In this document: positions 43,332 to 51,837 of the stretch, piece after piece | Layout: the number at the start of each line of letters is the position of its first letter | How positions within the stretch are numbered: position 1 is the stretch's first letter | DNA from: Streptomyces sp. AM 4-1-1 | GTDB taxonomy: Bacteria; Actinomycetota; Actinomycetes; Streptomycetales; Streptomycetaceae | Reading direction: 5' to 3' | DNA: 64,000 nt | Assembly: GCF_029167625.1 (NCBI RefSeq) | Contig: NZ_CP119145.1 | Span: 2,790,001 to 2,854,000 of the forward strand | Made by a program: the position numbers and the translations under genes | The notes under the pieces: model-generated | Told to the model about the DNA's origin: nothing | Seen by the model: only the letters and a program-made list of their open reading frames with translations | Databases searched by the model: none

Positions 43332-45467
43332 GTCGATGCGGTTGGGCCACCAGACGGCCGGGCCGATGTGGCGGACGAGCGCCGGGACGAGCAGCGAACG
43401 CACCACGAGTGTGTCGAGCAGCACACCGAAGGCGACGATAAACGCGATCTGCGCCATGAACGCGAGCGGAATCACGACCAGCGCGGCGAAGGTCGCGGCC
43501 AGGACGACACCGGCGGAGGTGATGACTCCACCGGTCGCGGTCAGACCGGTCAGGACCCCGGCGCGGGTGCCGTGCCGACGGGCCTCCTCGCGGACGCGGG
43601 TCATCAGGAAGATGTTGTAGTCCACGCCGAGCGCCACCAGGAAGACGAACCCGTACAGCGGTACGGAGGCGTCGGTGCCGGAGAACCCGAAGCCGTAGGT
43701 GAAGACCAGGGCCGTCACTCCGAGCGTGGCCAGATAGTTCAGGGCCACACTGCCCACCAGCAGCACCGGCAGGAACAGGCTGCGCAGCAGGGCGATCAGG
43801 ATCAGCAGGATGATCGCCAGGACCAGCGGGATGATCAGGGTGCGGTCGTGGGACGCGGTGCGCTGTGTGTCGTACTGCTGGGCGGTGTACCCGCCGACAC
43901 GCGCGTCCGCCCCGTCGACGGAGTGGACGGCCTGCCGCAGCCGGGGAATCGTCGCCTTGGCCGCGTCGCTGTCCGAGGCGGCGGTGAGCGTCGCGTCGAT
44001 GCGTACCTGGCCGTCGACCACGGCGGGCCTGCCGCCACCGGGGCGGCCGTCCTCGCCGACAGTGGCCGCGTCGGCGACCCCGTCCGTGTCCCGGGTCGCC
44101 TTGAGCACCTGCTGAGCGTGGTCCGCGCGGGCGATGACGACGGCGGGGTTGCCCGCGCCGGCCGGGAAGTGCTCGGCGAGGGCCCGCTGACCGGCGACCG
44201 AGCGGGCGTCGTTGATGAAGATCTCGTCCAGCGGCACGCCCTGCGCCTTGAGCAGGGGCGAGAAGGCGGCGCAGGCGGCCAAGGCCACCAGGGTGGTGAT
44301 CCAGATGCGTCGAGGACGGCGGTCCACCAGCGCGGCGACCCGCGGCCACAGCCCTCGCCCGCCCGGCTCCCCCTGCTCGCTTCCTCCGTCCCTCTCCGCC
44401 TGCTCGGCCCGTACGGCCCGCTCCGCCTGCTCGGTCCCGGCGGTCTTCCCGGGGGTGAGGCGGGCGGGCCAGTAGGCGGCGCGACCCAGCAGTACGAGTA
44501 CGGCGGGCAGGAACGTCAACGCGGCGATCACCGCGCACACGACCCCGATCGCGCCGACCGGCCCGAGTGAACGGTTGTTGGTGAGGTCGCTGACGAGCAG
44601 GGCCAGCAGCGCCAGGGCGACCGTGGCGGCGCTGGCGGTGATCGCGCCGACCGAGCGGCGCCAGGCCACCCGCATCGCGGCGAACCGGTCCTGACCCGCC
44701 GCCAGCTCCTCACGGAAGCGCGCGGTCAGCAGGAGCGCGTAGTCGGTGGCCGCGCCGATGACCAGGATGAACAGGATGCCCCGCACCTGTCCGTCGACGC
44801 GTACGACATCGCGGTCGGCCAGCGCGTAGACCACGGCGGAGGCCACCGCCAGCGCGAACACAGCCGTCAGGATCACGGTCAGCGGCAACAGCACGCTGCG
44901 GTACACCACCAACAGGATCAACAGGACCACGCCCAGCGCCACCCCGAGGAGCAGCCCGTCGATCCCGGCGAACGCCTCCGACAGATCGGCCTGGGTGGCC
45001 GCCGGGCCGGACAGTCGGACCTCGGTGTCCGGTACGCGGTCGGCGGCGGCCCGGACGGCGTCCACCGCCGTGCCCATGTCCTCGCCCAGGTCGCTCTTCA
45101 GCGGTACGACGCCTTGCAGGGCCCGGCCGTCCTTGGACGGGACGGCGGGACTGGCCAGGCCCGTCGCTCCCTCGACCTTCGCCGCGGCCTGGAGTGCCCG
45201 GTCCGCCCGCTCGCGCTGCGCGTCGGTGATCCTGCCGGAATCGCCGACCCAGACGATGATGACGGGCACCGTCTGTTCCTTCTGGAACTCCCGCTGGAGC
45301 TCATTGACCCTGGTGGACTCGGCGCTCTCGGGAAGGAAGGCGGCCTGGTCGTTGGTGGCGACCTGGCCGAGCTTCCCGGCGAACGGCCCGGTCGTCCCGC
45401 CGACCAGCAGCCACACCACCACAGCCAGCGCGGGAAGGAGCCAGCGCCACCGGCCGGGTCTCGTCAT
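43320..45467 (-). CDS. MMPL family RND transporter
   Basis: A 715-residue, 12-helix RND-type exporter of the MMPL family, which moves lipids, siderophores or drugs using proton flow. It starts TRPGRWRWLLPALAVVVWLL. Soluble loops lie at about 50-180 and 400-530. The two proton-relay helices hold ILFILVIGAATDYALLLTARFREE and LYGFVFLVALGVDYNIFLMTRVREE (conserved GxxxDY). The ATG at 45467 follows GGAGG by seven bases. It is adjacent to a TetR gene on the same strand, 190 bases away, which may control it. Confidence 0.92.
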   Translation of the reverse strand: MTRPGRWRWLLPALAVVVWLLVGGTTGPFAGKLGQVATNDQAAFLPESAESTRVNELQREFQKEQTVPVIIVWVGDSGRITDAQRERADRALQAAAKVEGATGLASPAVPSKDGRALQGVVPLKSDLGEDMGTAVDAVRAAADRVPDTEVRLSGPAATQADLSEAFAGIDGLLLGVALGVVLLILLVVYRSVLLPLTVILTAVFALAVASAVVYALADRDVVRVDGQVRGILFILVIGAATDYALLLTARFREELAAGQDRFAAMRVAWRRSVGAITASAATVALALLALLVSDLTNNRSLGPVGAIGVVCAVIAALTFLPAVLVLLGRAAYWPARLTPGKTAGTEQAERAVRAEQAERDGGSEQGEPGGRGLWPRVAALVDRRPRRIWITTLVALAACAAFSPLLKAQGVPLDEIFINDARSVAGQRALAEHFPAGAGNPAVVIARADHAQQVLKATRDTDGVADAATVGEDGRPGGGRPAVVDGQVRIDATLTAASDSDAAKATIPRLRQAVHSVDGADARVGGYTAQQYDTQRTASHDRTLIIPLVLAIILLILIALLRSLFLPVLLVGSVALNYLATLGVTALVFTYGFGFSGTDASVPLYGFVFLVALGVDYNIFLMTRVREEARRHGTRAGVLTGLTATGGVITSAGVVLAATFAALVVIPLAFMAQIAFIVAFGVLLDTLVVRSLLVPALVRHIGPAVWWPNRIDGDR

Positions 45468-45655
45468 CGGTCGTCCTCCGTACATCGGGCGGGGCGTGGA
45501 TCGGGGTCGGGCGTCGGTCGGGGTCGGGCCAGTGCCTCGTACCCCTCGCAGCCCATCACACCCTCCCTCCCCGTGACGCGTGCTGTGCGGCCGTACGGAG
45601 AAGGCCGCCGACCACTTTCCCAGGTCACCCCGCTCGCTGATGGGGATCGGTTGAG

Positions 45656-46252
45656 CTATGCGGCGAGGGCGGCGATGACCTTGTCTGTCATACGGGCGAG
45701 GAGGTCCGGGTCGGTGGGGGCCTGCCGGACCACGGTGGCCCAGTACAGCGGGCCCGCCAGGAAGTCGAGGCCGAGGTCCAGGTCGGTGTCGGCGGGCAGT
45801 TCGCCGCGCTCGACGGCCCGGCGCAGGATCGTGCCGACCTTTTCGCGGCGCTCTTCGCCGATGCGTTCGCCCAGCGTGGCGGCGATGCCCGGGTGGTAGG
45901 CACGGGCGGCGAGCAGATCGGGCAGGATGCGGGAGACCAGCGGGTGGCGCAGTGCCTGGTCGGTCTTGGTGAGGTAGGCCAGTACGTCGCCGCGCAGGCT
46001 GCCGGTGTCGGGGGTGTCGGCGGCGGTCACCGAGACCTGGACGACGAGGTCGACGGCCGTGGCCTCCTTGGACGGCCAGCGCCGGTAGATGGCGGCCTTG
46101 CCCGTGCCGGCGCGGCGGGCGACGGCTTCCAAGGAGAGTTTCCCGTAGCCGACTTCGGCGAGTTCCTCGAAGAAGGCGGTACGGAGTGCGTCGGTGACGG
46201 TGTCCTGCAGGACCGGGCCGCCCGGAGGGCGGGCTGGGGCTGATCGGCTCAT
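45656..46252 (-). CDS. TetR family transcriptional regulator
   Basis: A 198-residue regulator. The helix-turn-helix (about 22-66) reads FFEELAEVGYGKLSLEAVARRAGTGKAAIYRRWPSK. The C-terminal part (RHPLVSRILPDLLAARAYHPGIAATL, then GPLYWATVVRQAP) fits the TetR_C_16-like ligand domain. There is no RBS; TATGCT is seven bases before the ATG, so the mRNA may be leaderless. Two related palindromes lie in the divergent region with the hydrolase gene, so it probably represses itself and that gene. Confidence 0.92.
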   Translation of the reverse strand: MSRSAPARPPGGPVLQDTVTDALRTAFFEELAEVGYGKLSLEAVARRAGTGKAAIYRRWPSKEATAVDLVVQVSVTAADTPDTGSLRGDVLAYLTKTDQALRHPLVSRILPDLLAARAYHPGIAATLGERIGEERREKVGTILRRAVERGELPADTDLDLGLDFLAGPLYWATVVRQAPTDPDLLARMTDKVIAALAA

Positions 46253-46268
46253 GACCGAAAGCATACCC

Positions 46269-46289
46269 AAGACGGAACGGTTGCGTCTC
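46269..46289. promoter_or_regulatory. TetR operator 1
   Basis: AAGACGG-N6-GCGTCTC, an imperfect copy of operator 2, overlapping the -35 region of tetR. Confidence 0.6.
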
Positions 46290-46321
46290 GGGTAATCGAA
46301 GGGTACGGTCACACTCGAAGC

Positions 46322-46342
46322 GAGACGGAACCGTACCGTCTC
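46322..46342. promoter_or_regulatory. TetR operator 2
   Basis: GAGACGG-N7-CCGTCTC, perfect 7-bp arms, 25 bases before the hydrolase ATG. Shared half-site sequence with operator 1 supports one regulator for both genes. Confidence 0.7.
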
Positions 46343-46366
46343 GACAATGGATGATGGGAGACAGCC

Positions 46367-47572
46367 ATGAAGTTCCTCTTCGACGACGAGTCCTTCGCTT
46401 TCGAGACCCTGCGCACCGCCTCCTTCGCCCCCTACGGCGGCGCCGATCTCGGGGAGATCATCGTCACTGCCCGTGCCGTCCCCGACGGCGATGAGGACGC
46501 CTGGTACCAGCAGTGGCGCGCCACCGCCGCCCGCGTCCACGCCCTGGGCGAGAAGGCTCTGGCCGCCGGCCACCGAGTCAGCGCTCGCGAAGCCCTGTTG
46601 AGGGCATCGAACTACTACCGCACCGCCGAGTTCTACCTCCGCGACAACCCCTTCGACGATGACCGGGCCAAAGAGCTCTCACGCCTGGCGCGCAGCACGT
46701 TCGCCACGGCCGCCACCCACCTGGACACCCCGGTCGAGCCAGTCGCGATCCCTTACGAGAACACGACCCTGCCCGGCTACCTCTTCCTGGTCGACGACTC
46801 CGCGACCCCGCGCCCCACCGTCATCTTCACCAGCGGTTTCGACTCGGTCCTGGAAGAGTCGTACTTCGCCGTCGCGGCGGCCGCCCTGCGCCGCGGCTAC
46901 AACTGCCTCGCCTACGACGGCCCCGGACAGGGCGCCGCCCTGCGCGAGCAGCACCTCTTCTTCCGCCCCGACTGGGAAGCGGTCCTCACCCCTGTCGTCG
47001 ACCACGCCCTCACCCGACCGGAGATCGACCCCGACCGCATCGCGCTGCACGGCTACAGCTTCGGCGGCCACCTGGTCGCCCGCGCCGCCGCCTTCGAGCA
47101 CCGCGCCGCGGCCCTCGTACTGGACGGCGGCATCTACAGCTACTACGACGCCACCACCCGGCTGGTCCCGCCGTGGCTGCTGCAGTGGGCACTGGACGGC
47201 CGCGACGAAGAAGTCGAGCAGGTCCTGCCGCTGGCCCTGACACGCAATACATCCCTGCGCTGGGCTCTGCGCAACGGCGTCTGGACCTTCGGCGCCGACT
47301 CCATCCCCGACTACGTGCGCCGCTCCCGCCCCTACACCCTTGAGGGCGTCGCCCAGCAGATCACCACCCAGGCCCTCATCTTCGACCCGGACAACGACTT
47401 CGCCTTCAACGGCGAACCACTCCGCATGCACCAGGCCCTCAAAAGCCCGAGCACCTTGATCACCCTCCCCGAGACGGAGGGCGCCGGTGAACACTGCGGC
47501 TACGGCGGCCGCTCGACCCTCCACCAGCACATGTACGACTGGCTCGACGAAACCCTCCGAGCCCACGTCTAA
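46367..47572 (+). CDS. alpha/beta hydrolase (2,6-dihydroxypseudooxynicotine hydrolase/FrsA-like)
   Basis: A 401-residue serine hydrolase. An all-helical N-terminal lid (1-120, DAWYQQWRATAARVHALGEK) precedes the core, as in 2,6-dihydroxypseudooxynicotine hydrolase. The oxyanion strand is PTVIFTSGFDSVLE, the nucleophile is in LHGYSFGGHL (GxSxG), the acid in FDPDNDFAFNGEP and the histidine in GAGEHCGYGG. It may cut a C-C or ester bond of a small molecule. ATG at 46367 with GGGAG upstream. It is divergent from TetR and behind a perfect operator, so it is probably induced by its substrate. Confidence 0.88.
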   Translation: MKFLFDDESFAFETLRTASFAPYGGADLGEIIVTARAVPDGDEDAWYQQWRATAARVHALGEKALAAGHRVSAREALLRASNYYRTAEFYLRDNPFDDDRAKELSRLARSTFATAATHLDTPVEPVAIPYENTTLPGYLFLVDDSATPRPTVIFTSGFDSVLEESYFAVAAAALRRGYNCLAYDGPGQGAALREQHLFFRPDWEAVLTPVVDHALTRPEIDPDRIALHGYSFGGHLVARAAAFEHRAAALVLDGGIYSYYDATTRLVPPWLLQWALDGRDEEVEQVLPLALTRNTSLRWALRNGVWTFGADSIPDYVRRSRPYTLEGVAQQITTQALIFDPDNDFAFNGEPLRMHQALKSPSTLITLPETEGAGEHCGYGGRSTLHQHMYDWLDETLRAHV

Positions 47573-47663
47573 AGGGTTGTCCCGCTATCGGCGCCCCTGT
47601 TCGACGTAGGGTCCGCGGAACGGCGCTGCGGCGCTGTTGTCTCGGCGACATGAGAGGGCATCG

Positions 47664-47855
47664 TTGATTCCGAACCCCACCTGCTGCTTCTGCTATCAGG
47701 TCATCGATCTCGACCAGGACGGGGCAGCGACCGAGCTCAGGCTGGGTGCGGTTGACCCAGTGCGAGGCGGCGCCGTGCGGCAGCATGCGTATTCACACTC
47801 AGACTGTCTGCGTGAACGGGTTCACCCGAACATCGACTTGTGGTTTGAGTTCTGA
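47664..47855 (+). CDS. small putative zinc-binding protein
   Basis: A 63-residue protein starting with TTG (GAGAGGG six bases upstream). CCFCYQVIDLDQ near the start and AYSHSDCLRERVHPNIDLWFEF near the end give a CxxC-N-HxxC spacing, suggesting one zinc ribbon. GC is lower than in neighbours. I do not recognise a family. It follows the hydrolase by 90 bases. Confidence 0.55.
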   Translation: MIPNPTCCFCYQVIDLDQDGAATELRLGAVDPVRGGAVRQHAYSHSDCLRERVHPNIDLWFEF

Positions 47856-47869
47856 GGCCGGTCCGACCT

Positions 47870-48115
47870 TCAAGCTGTCGACCGTAGGCGCGATGATCCT
47901 GTGACGCCTCGCGTGATCGCGGCGTCGGAACCCTGCTGGATAGCCCGGTTCACCGGGCTGAACCCGAGGCAGTTGCCGTCGTCGTCATAGGTGTAGTGGA
48001 CGGTCTGGTTGGTGGAGGAAACGGTGGTGATGCGGTCGCGATGGTCGTAGGTGTGGTGACCGTCTCGACGCGGCCGGAGGAGTCGTAGCCGTACTTGTGA
48101 GCCATCCTGGTGCTT
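47870..48115 (-). pseudogene. RHS-repeat protein fragment
   Basis: Two frames each carry YD-repeat pieces: HKYGYDSSGRVETVT near 48090 and TYDHRDRITTVSSTNQ, then YTYDDDGNCLGF near 47950-48020. The ATC GCG ACC GC region joins them with a frame change. It is a frameshifted scrap of an RHS/YD-repeat toxin-type protein, with no complete repeat array or toxin tip. Confidence 0.7.
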
Positions 48116-48245
48116 GCAGAACGTCGTGGCATAGGAGAGAGCTCTCGTTCTCCGCGAAGCGCCGCATTGCGCGCTCAAGTTCGTCAAGCTGGTCGTCTGG
48201 CGCATCGCTGGCTACCCGCATATAGCCATAGATCAAGGGCTTCAC
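48110..48245 (-). pseudogene. resolvase-like small protein, truncated and frameshifted
   Basis: From a GTG at 48245 (GGGAG six bases upstream) the frame reads KPLIYGYMRVASDAPDDQLD, the N-terminus of a common streptomycete protein related to serine-recombinase N-domains. It breaks in a CT-rich run (near 48145), and the expected continuation, LSYATTFCKHQDGS, lies in another frame before running into the RHS scrap. Confidence 0.7.
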
Positions 48246-48314
48246 GGTCATCTCCCACGTTGGGACCAGACCGGCGACGGGCACAGGGCTCGCCGTCGCG
48301 TCCGGCCGGCTGGG

Positions 48315-48496
48315 TGGCAGCTCCTCAGAGCGCGAGGTCGTGCTCCGCGAGCACTGCTCGCTCGCACGGGATAAATAGAGCCACACACCACACACAGGCC
48401 GTTGTCGTCGGTGTGCTCGTTCAGAACCACAGTGGCGAGCTGGTGAGGTGCTTCGACTTCGCCATTCGCCTCGGGCGCGGTGACCGTCTCGACCAT
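48315..48496 (-). pseudogene. frameshifted small conserved protein after the dTMP kinase
   Basis: From ATG 48496: MVETVTAPEANGEVEAPHQL, then EHTDDNGLCVVCGSIYP. One base later the expected ending CERAVLAEHDLAL-stop appears in another frame. CVVC-N-C spacing suggests a small zinc-binding protein of a kind common in streptomycetes, broken by one extra base (near 48365), or a sequencing error. Confidence 0.6.
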
Positions 48497-48502
48497 GCCC
48501 GC

Positions 48503-49144
48503 TCACCCGGCAGCCGGAGCGAAGAAGGTCAGCAGCCGGTCGCGGATCAGCGCTGCGGACTGCTCGGGAGGTCGCTTGTTCACGTCGACCCGCAGCACGT
48601 CGAAGCCCGCCTGAATCAGCCGCTCGGTGGCCTGCCGGTAGAAGTGGGTCTCAGCGTGCGAACTGCCCGGCGAGAGCTGGAAACGGTTGTGCGGCCCGCG
48701 CTCCTGGAGCCGTTCCGAGATGACTTCGGGGTCGGCTTCCAGGATGACGGCGAGGTCGGGCCGGTCAGCCTCGGCGTTGAGCTCCCAGAGGAAGGCCGGA
48801 TCAATGCCGTCGAACCGCTGCATCACCAGACCTGACGGGACATACCTGTCGCTCAGCACGACGCGGCCGGCCTCGGTGTTGGGCCGGACTTCGGCTGCAA
48901 GGTGCTGGTAGCGGTCGGCCGCGTACAAGCAGGCGAGGGCGTGACCGGTGGTCGTCTCAGTCAGCTGCCGACACAGCGTGCCGATGGGGCCGGTGCTCGG
49001 CTCGGCCGTGACGTGGACCTCTTCGCCAGCAGCCACCAGAAGTTGCGCGAGGTGCTGGACGATCGTGGACTTCCCGGCGCCGCTCGGCCCGTCGACGCTG
49101 ACGAACAGGCCGCGCTGGTGGTCAGAAAGGGGTCTGAGGCTCAT
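48503..49144 (-). CDS. dTMP kinase-like nucleotide kinase
   Basis: A 213-residue P-loop kinase of the thymidylate kinase family, which phosphorylates dTMP to dTDP. Motifs: SVDGPSGAGKSTIVQHLAQL (Walker A, about residues 16-26), TAEPSTGPIG (the DR/EP loop), LSDRYVPSGLVMQ (DRY/H motif) and the lid ERGPHNRF. It differs enough from housekeeping Tmk to be an accessory copy. It is the last intact gene of the radical SAM operon and overlaps the aldo-keto reductase by 23 bases. Confidence 0.88.
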   Translation of the reverse strand: MSLRPLSDHQRGLFVSVDGPSGAGKSTIVQHLAQLLVAAGEEVHVTAEPSTGPIGTLCRQLTETTTGHALACLYAADRYQHLAAEVRPNTEAGRVVLSDRYVPSGLVMQRFDGIDPAFLWELNAEADRPDLAVILEADPEVISERLQERGPHNRFQLSPGSSHAETHFYRQATERLIQAGFDVLRVDVNKRPPEQSAALIRDRLLTFFAPAAG

Positions 49145-49988
49145 CGTTGCCCCCTCCCGACTTGTGGCCGGTGACCGACAGTTCGATAGCGGTCATGGCT
49201 TCAGGAATGAGGCTAATCTGACGGGCTGCCAGGTTCTCGCGGAGACGTGCACTGGAACTGGTTCCGGGGATCGGCGCCATTACGGGTGATCGGTGCAACA
49301 GCCAGGCGAGCGCGAGCTGGGCAGGTGTCGCGCCGTACTGGGTAGCCAGCTCTTGAAGGACGCCGTGAGGCTCGGCGAGCCGACCTGATGCCAGCGGGGC
49401 GTACGGCACAAAGGCGATACCGGCGAGTTCGCAGTGGCGAAGAACCTCCTCGCACACCCGGTTGGACACGCTGTACTTGTTCTGCACGGCCGCAACGTCA
49501 ACCAGTTCGCCGGCCGTGCGGAGCTGTTCCAAGGTCACCTTGGACAGCCCGATATTGGCGATCTTCCCTTCGGCCTGTATGTCCCGCAGCACGCCGAGTT
49601 GGTCTTCCAAGGGAACGGCGGGGTCGATGCGGTGCAGGTAGTAGAGATGGATTCGTTCGACCTGGAGCCGCCGAAGGCTCATCTCGACGCACTGCCGCAG
49701 GTACTCCGGCCGTCCACACGGTGCCCACTGGTTCGGGCCTTGGCGAGTGAGACCGCCCTTGGTGGCGATGACCAAGCCCACGGGGTAGGGATGCAACGCC
49801 TTGCGGATGTACTTCTCGGCGGTGAATGGGCCGTAGGCATCGGCGGTGTCGATGTGCGTCACGTCCGCTTCGACCGCATCACGGAGCACCTGCATGGCCT
49901 GCGCCGGGTCGTCCGGCGCACCCCAGTGGCCAGGGCCGGTGAGCTGCATGGAGCCGAGGCCGACCCGGTTCGGATCAGAAGAGAGCAT
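49122..49988 (-). CDS. aldo/keto reductase
   Basis: A 288-residue NADPH-dependent TIM-barrel reductase. The catalytic tetrad can be placed: D in HIDTADAYG, Y in the same motif, K in LVIATKGGL, H in YYLHRIDP. The cofactor region IPGTSSSARLRENL is intact. The ATG at 49988 has GGAGG nine bases upstream. The substrate is unknown; with a dTMP kinase, an exonuclease and a radical SAM enzyme as neighbours it may act on a sugar or nucleoside. It overlaps the exonuclease gene by 14 bases. Confidence 0.92.
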   Translation of the reverse strand: MLSSDPNRVGLGSMQLTGPGHWGAPDDPAQAMQVLRDAVEADVTHIDTADAYGPFTAEKYIRKALHPYPVGLVIATKGGLTRQGPNQWAPCGRPEYLRQCVEMSLRRLQVERIHLYYLHRIDPAVPLEDQLGVLRDIQAEGKIANIGLSKVTLEQLRTAGELVDVAAVQNKYSVSNRVCEEVLRHCELAGIAFVPYAPLASGRLAEPHGVLQELATQYGATPAQLALAWLLHRSPVMAPIPGTSSSARLRENLAARQISLIPEAMTAIELSVTGHKSGGGNDEPQTPF

Positions 49989-50550
49989 CTTCGTCAACCT
50001 CCTCGGGAGGTCGGCCACGCAGGTTCTCCAGGCTGGCGGCCTTGGTGGCGAGCAGTACGAACAACCGCGCGGCGACCAGGGCGTCATACGTCGCCCGGTG
50101 CGGGCTGAGGCCGTCTGGCAGTCCCTCGTCCAGGCTGTACGCCTCGACCAGGTTCCCGAGTCGGTAGCTGTCGAGGCCCGGCACCAACCGCCGCGCCAGC
50201 TTCAGCGTGTCGAACACCTCCGGCGATTCCCAGCCGGGGAGCTTGCGGCTCAGCACACCGAGGTCGACGTGGGCGTTGTGCGCCACGAGGGCGTCAGCGT
50301 CCAGGGCGGCGAGCACGTTGCCGGTGATGGCCTCGAACGACGGGCAGCCGGCCACGTCCTTGTTGGTCAGGCCGTGGATGCGGGTGGCGAAGTGCTTGAT
50401 CGGGGCATCCGGCTTGACCAGCCAGCTCAAGGGCTCCCCGATGACACCGCCGACCACGGGGACAGCGGCCAACTCCACCAGGTCGGGCGGCTGCTGGCCG
50501 TTGCCCTCGACGTCCACGACCACGAAGTGCAGGCTCGTCCAGTCAGTCAT
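49975..50550 (-). CDS. DnaQ-like 3'-5' exonuclease (DEDDh)
   Basis: A 191-residue exonuclease. The acidic residues are in VVVDVEGNG (D-x-E, Exo I), VAHNAHVDLGVL (Exo II) and HRATYDALV (H-x4-D, Exo III), which makes it DEDDh type like DNA polymerase III epsilon and oligoribonuclease-type enzymes. The substrate would be single-stranded DNA/RNA or short nucleotides. It overlaps the radical SAM gene by eight bases. Confidence 0.92.
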   Translation of the reverse strand: MTDWTSLHFVVVDVEGNGQQPPDLVELAAVPVVGGVIGEPLSWLVKPDAPIKHFATRIHGLTNKDVAGCPSFEAITGNVLAALDADALVAHNAHVDLGVLSRKLPGWESPEVFDTLKLARRLVPGLDSYRLGNLVEAYSLDEGLPDGLSPHRATYDALVAARLFVLLATKAASLENLRGRPPEEVDEDALF

Positions 50551-51703
50551 CTTGCTTCTCGCCCTTCCAGCCGATGTCGGCACGGCCGTGCCGACGTTCA
50601 CGGTGCGGGTGGTGCACGTCGTGGACCTGGAAGCCGAGGGCGTGTTGCAGGTAGTAGCGCGGCTGCTCGGTCTCCAGGCCGGACACCACGGCCGCCCGCT
50701 CGGTGATGTCCACAACCACAAGACCACGGGCCTCGGGCAGGCTTGCGGAGACCTCCCGGATTCGGTCGGGTGACGGCCGAGTGTGTGCGTTCCGACAGAG
50801 TTCGAGCTGATTCAGCGGGCAGATGTCGCACAGCTCCGGCCCAATGCCGTAATGCCCGTTGTAGTCCGCCAGACCGTGCGCGTACGCGACGGCGCACGAG
50901 GTCTTGCGGAACAGTGGAGTGGTGTTGCCGAACGCCGCGAGGATGCGCTCCTCCAGCGTCTCCGGCACGATCTTCCGCCGGGCGGTCTCGTCGTACGGCT
51001 CGGGCAGGCCGTTGGCCATGTAGTAGTCCGCGATCTCGCCCCGGTAGAACAGGCCGGTGAACACCGTGGCGTCGGCGTGCTGGGCGAGCTGGTAGGCCGC
51101 GTCCAGGTGTTCCGGCGTGTCGTTAAGACCGGGCACTAGCGGACGCCAATAGAGGACTGTGCGATACCGGCGCCGCGCCGGCCTGCTCATGAGCTTCAGG
51201 GAATCAGCCGCCACCGAAGACGGGTATGGCTCGATCTCCTTGTTGTCAATGCCGCTGTACGTGAACAGCAACGTCAGCTTGATGTGACGCAGCTGGTTCA
51301 GCCGCTCGACGTCCTCGGGCTTCATCTGATGTCTGGTGATGACGAGGACGTGGTTGGTCAGCTCGCGCTCGTCCAGGTCCTCCAGCACGGCGAGGGTGTG
51401 CGGCCGGACGACCGGGAGGAACGGGTCGGTGGCCCGGTTGAACACCTGCACCGGGGTCACGTGCGGCTGGAAGTACCGGTGGGTCACCAACTTCTCCACG
51501 GCCTGGGCGTCGGACATGAGCGCCCGCGGTACGCGCTGGTCCCACAGGCCGTAGGTGTGCCGGATGCAGTACGCGCAGTCCAGCGGGCACCCCTGGATGT
51601 GGTTCAGGCTGAGGCCGCTCTTGCGGTACTCCACGACCTCACGGGCGCGGTCGGGAAGCTTGTCGATCTGGTCCCTGCTGAGCAGGGCAATGCGGGTCGC
51701 CAC
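50543..51703 (-). CDS. radical SAM protein, spore-photoproduct-lyase-like
   Basis: A 386-residue radical SAM enzyme. LNHIQGCPLDCAYCIRHTYG carries the CxxxCxxC cluster (about residues 39-46). FNRATDPFLPVVR and LVITRHQMKPEDVERLNQL follow in the barrel. The C-terminus has extra cysteines (SCAVAYAHGL, LCDICPLNQLELC) that could hold an auxiliary cluster. The barrel resembles spore photoproduct lyase-type enzymes, but the reaction is unknown. It heads the run exonuclease, reductase, dTMP kinase, all overlapping, so these proteins probably share one pathway. Confidence 0.88.
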   Translation of the reverse strand: MATRIALLSRDQIDKLPDRAREVVEYRKSGLSLNHIQGCPLDCAYCIRHTYGLWDQRVPRALMSDAQAVEKLVTHRYFQPHVTPVQVFNRATDPFLPVVRPHTLAVLEDLDERELTNHVLVITRHQMKPEDVERLNQLRHIKLTLLFTYSGIDNKEIEPYPSSVAADSLKLMSRPARRRYRTVLYWRPLVPGLNDTPEHLDAAYQLAQHADATVFTGLFYRGEIADYYMANGLPEPYDETARRKIVPETLEERILAAFGNTTPLFRKTSCAVAYAHGLADYNGHYGIGPELCDICPLNQLELCRNAHTRPSPDRIREVSASLPEARGLVVVDITERAAVVSGLETEQPRYYLQHALGFQVHDVHHPHRERRHGRADIGWKGEKQDD

Positions 51704-51837
51704 TGGCTACTCCCAAGTCCCTTGCGGATGGACGCTGTTCGGCGCCCCTACCAGGAGGGTAGAAAGGAAAGGCCGTGGTGAATAGAAAGTTTCTTGGTAT
51801 TTCTCGAAATATCCCAGACGAGCGAATGCCTAGGAAA

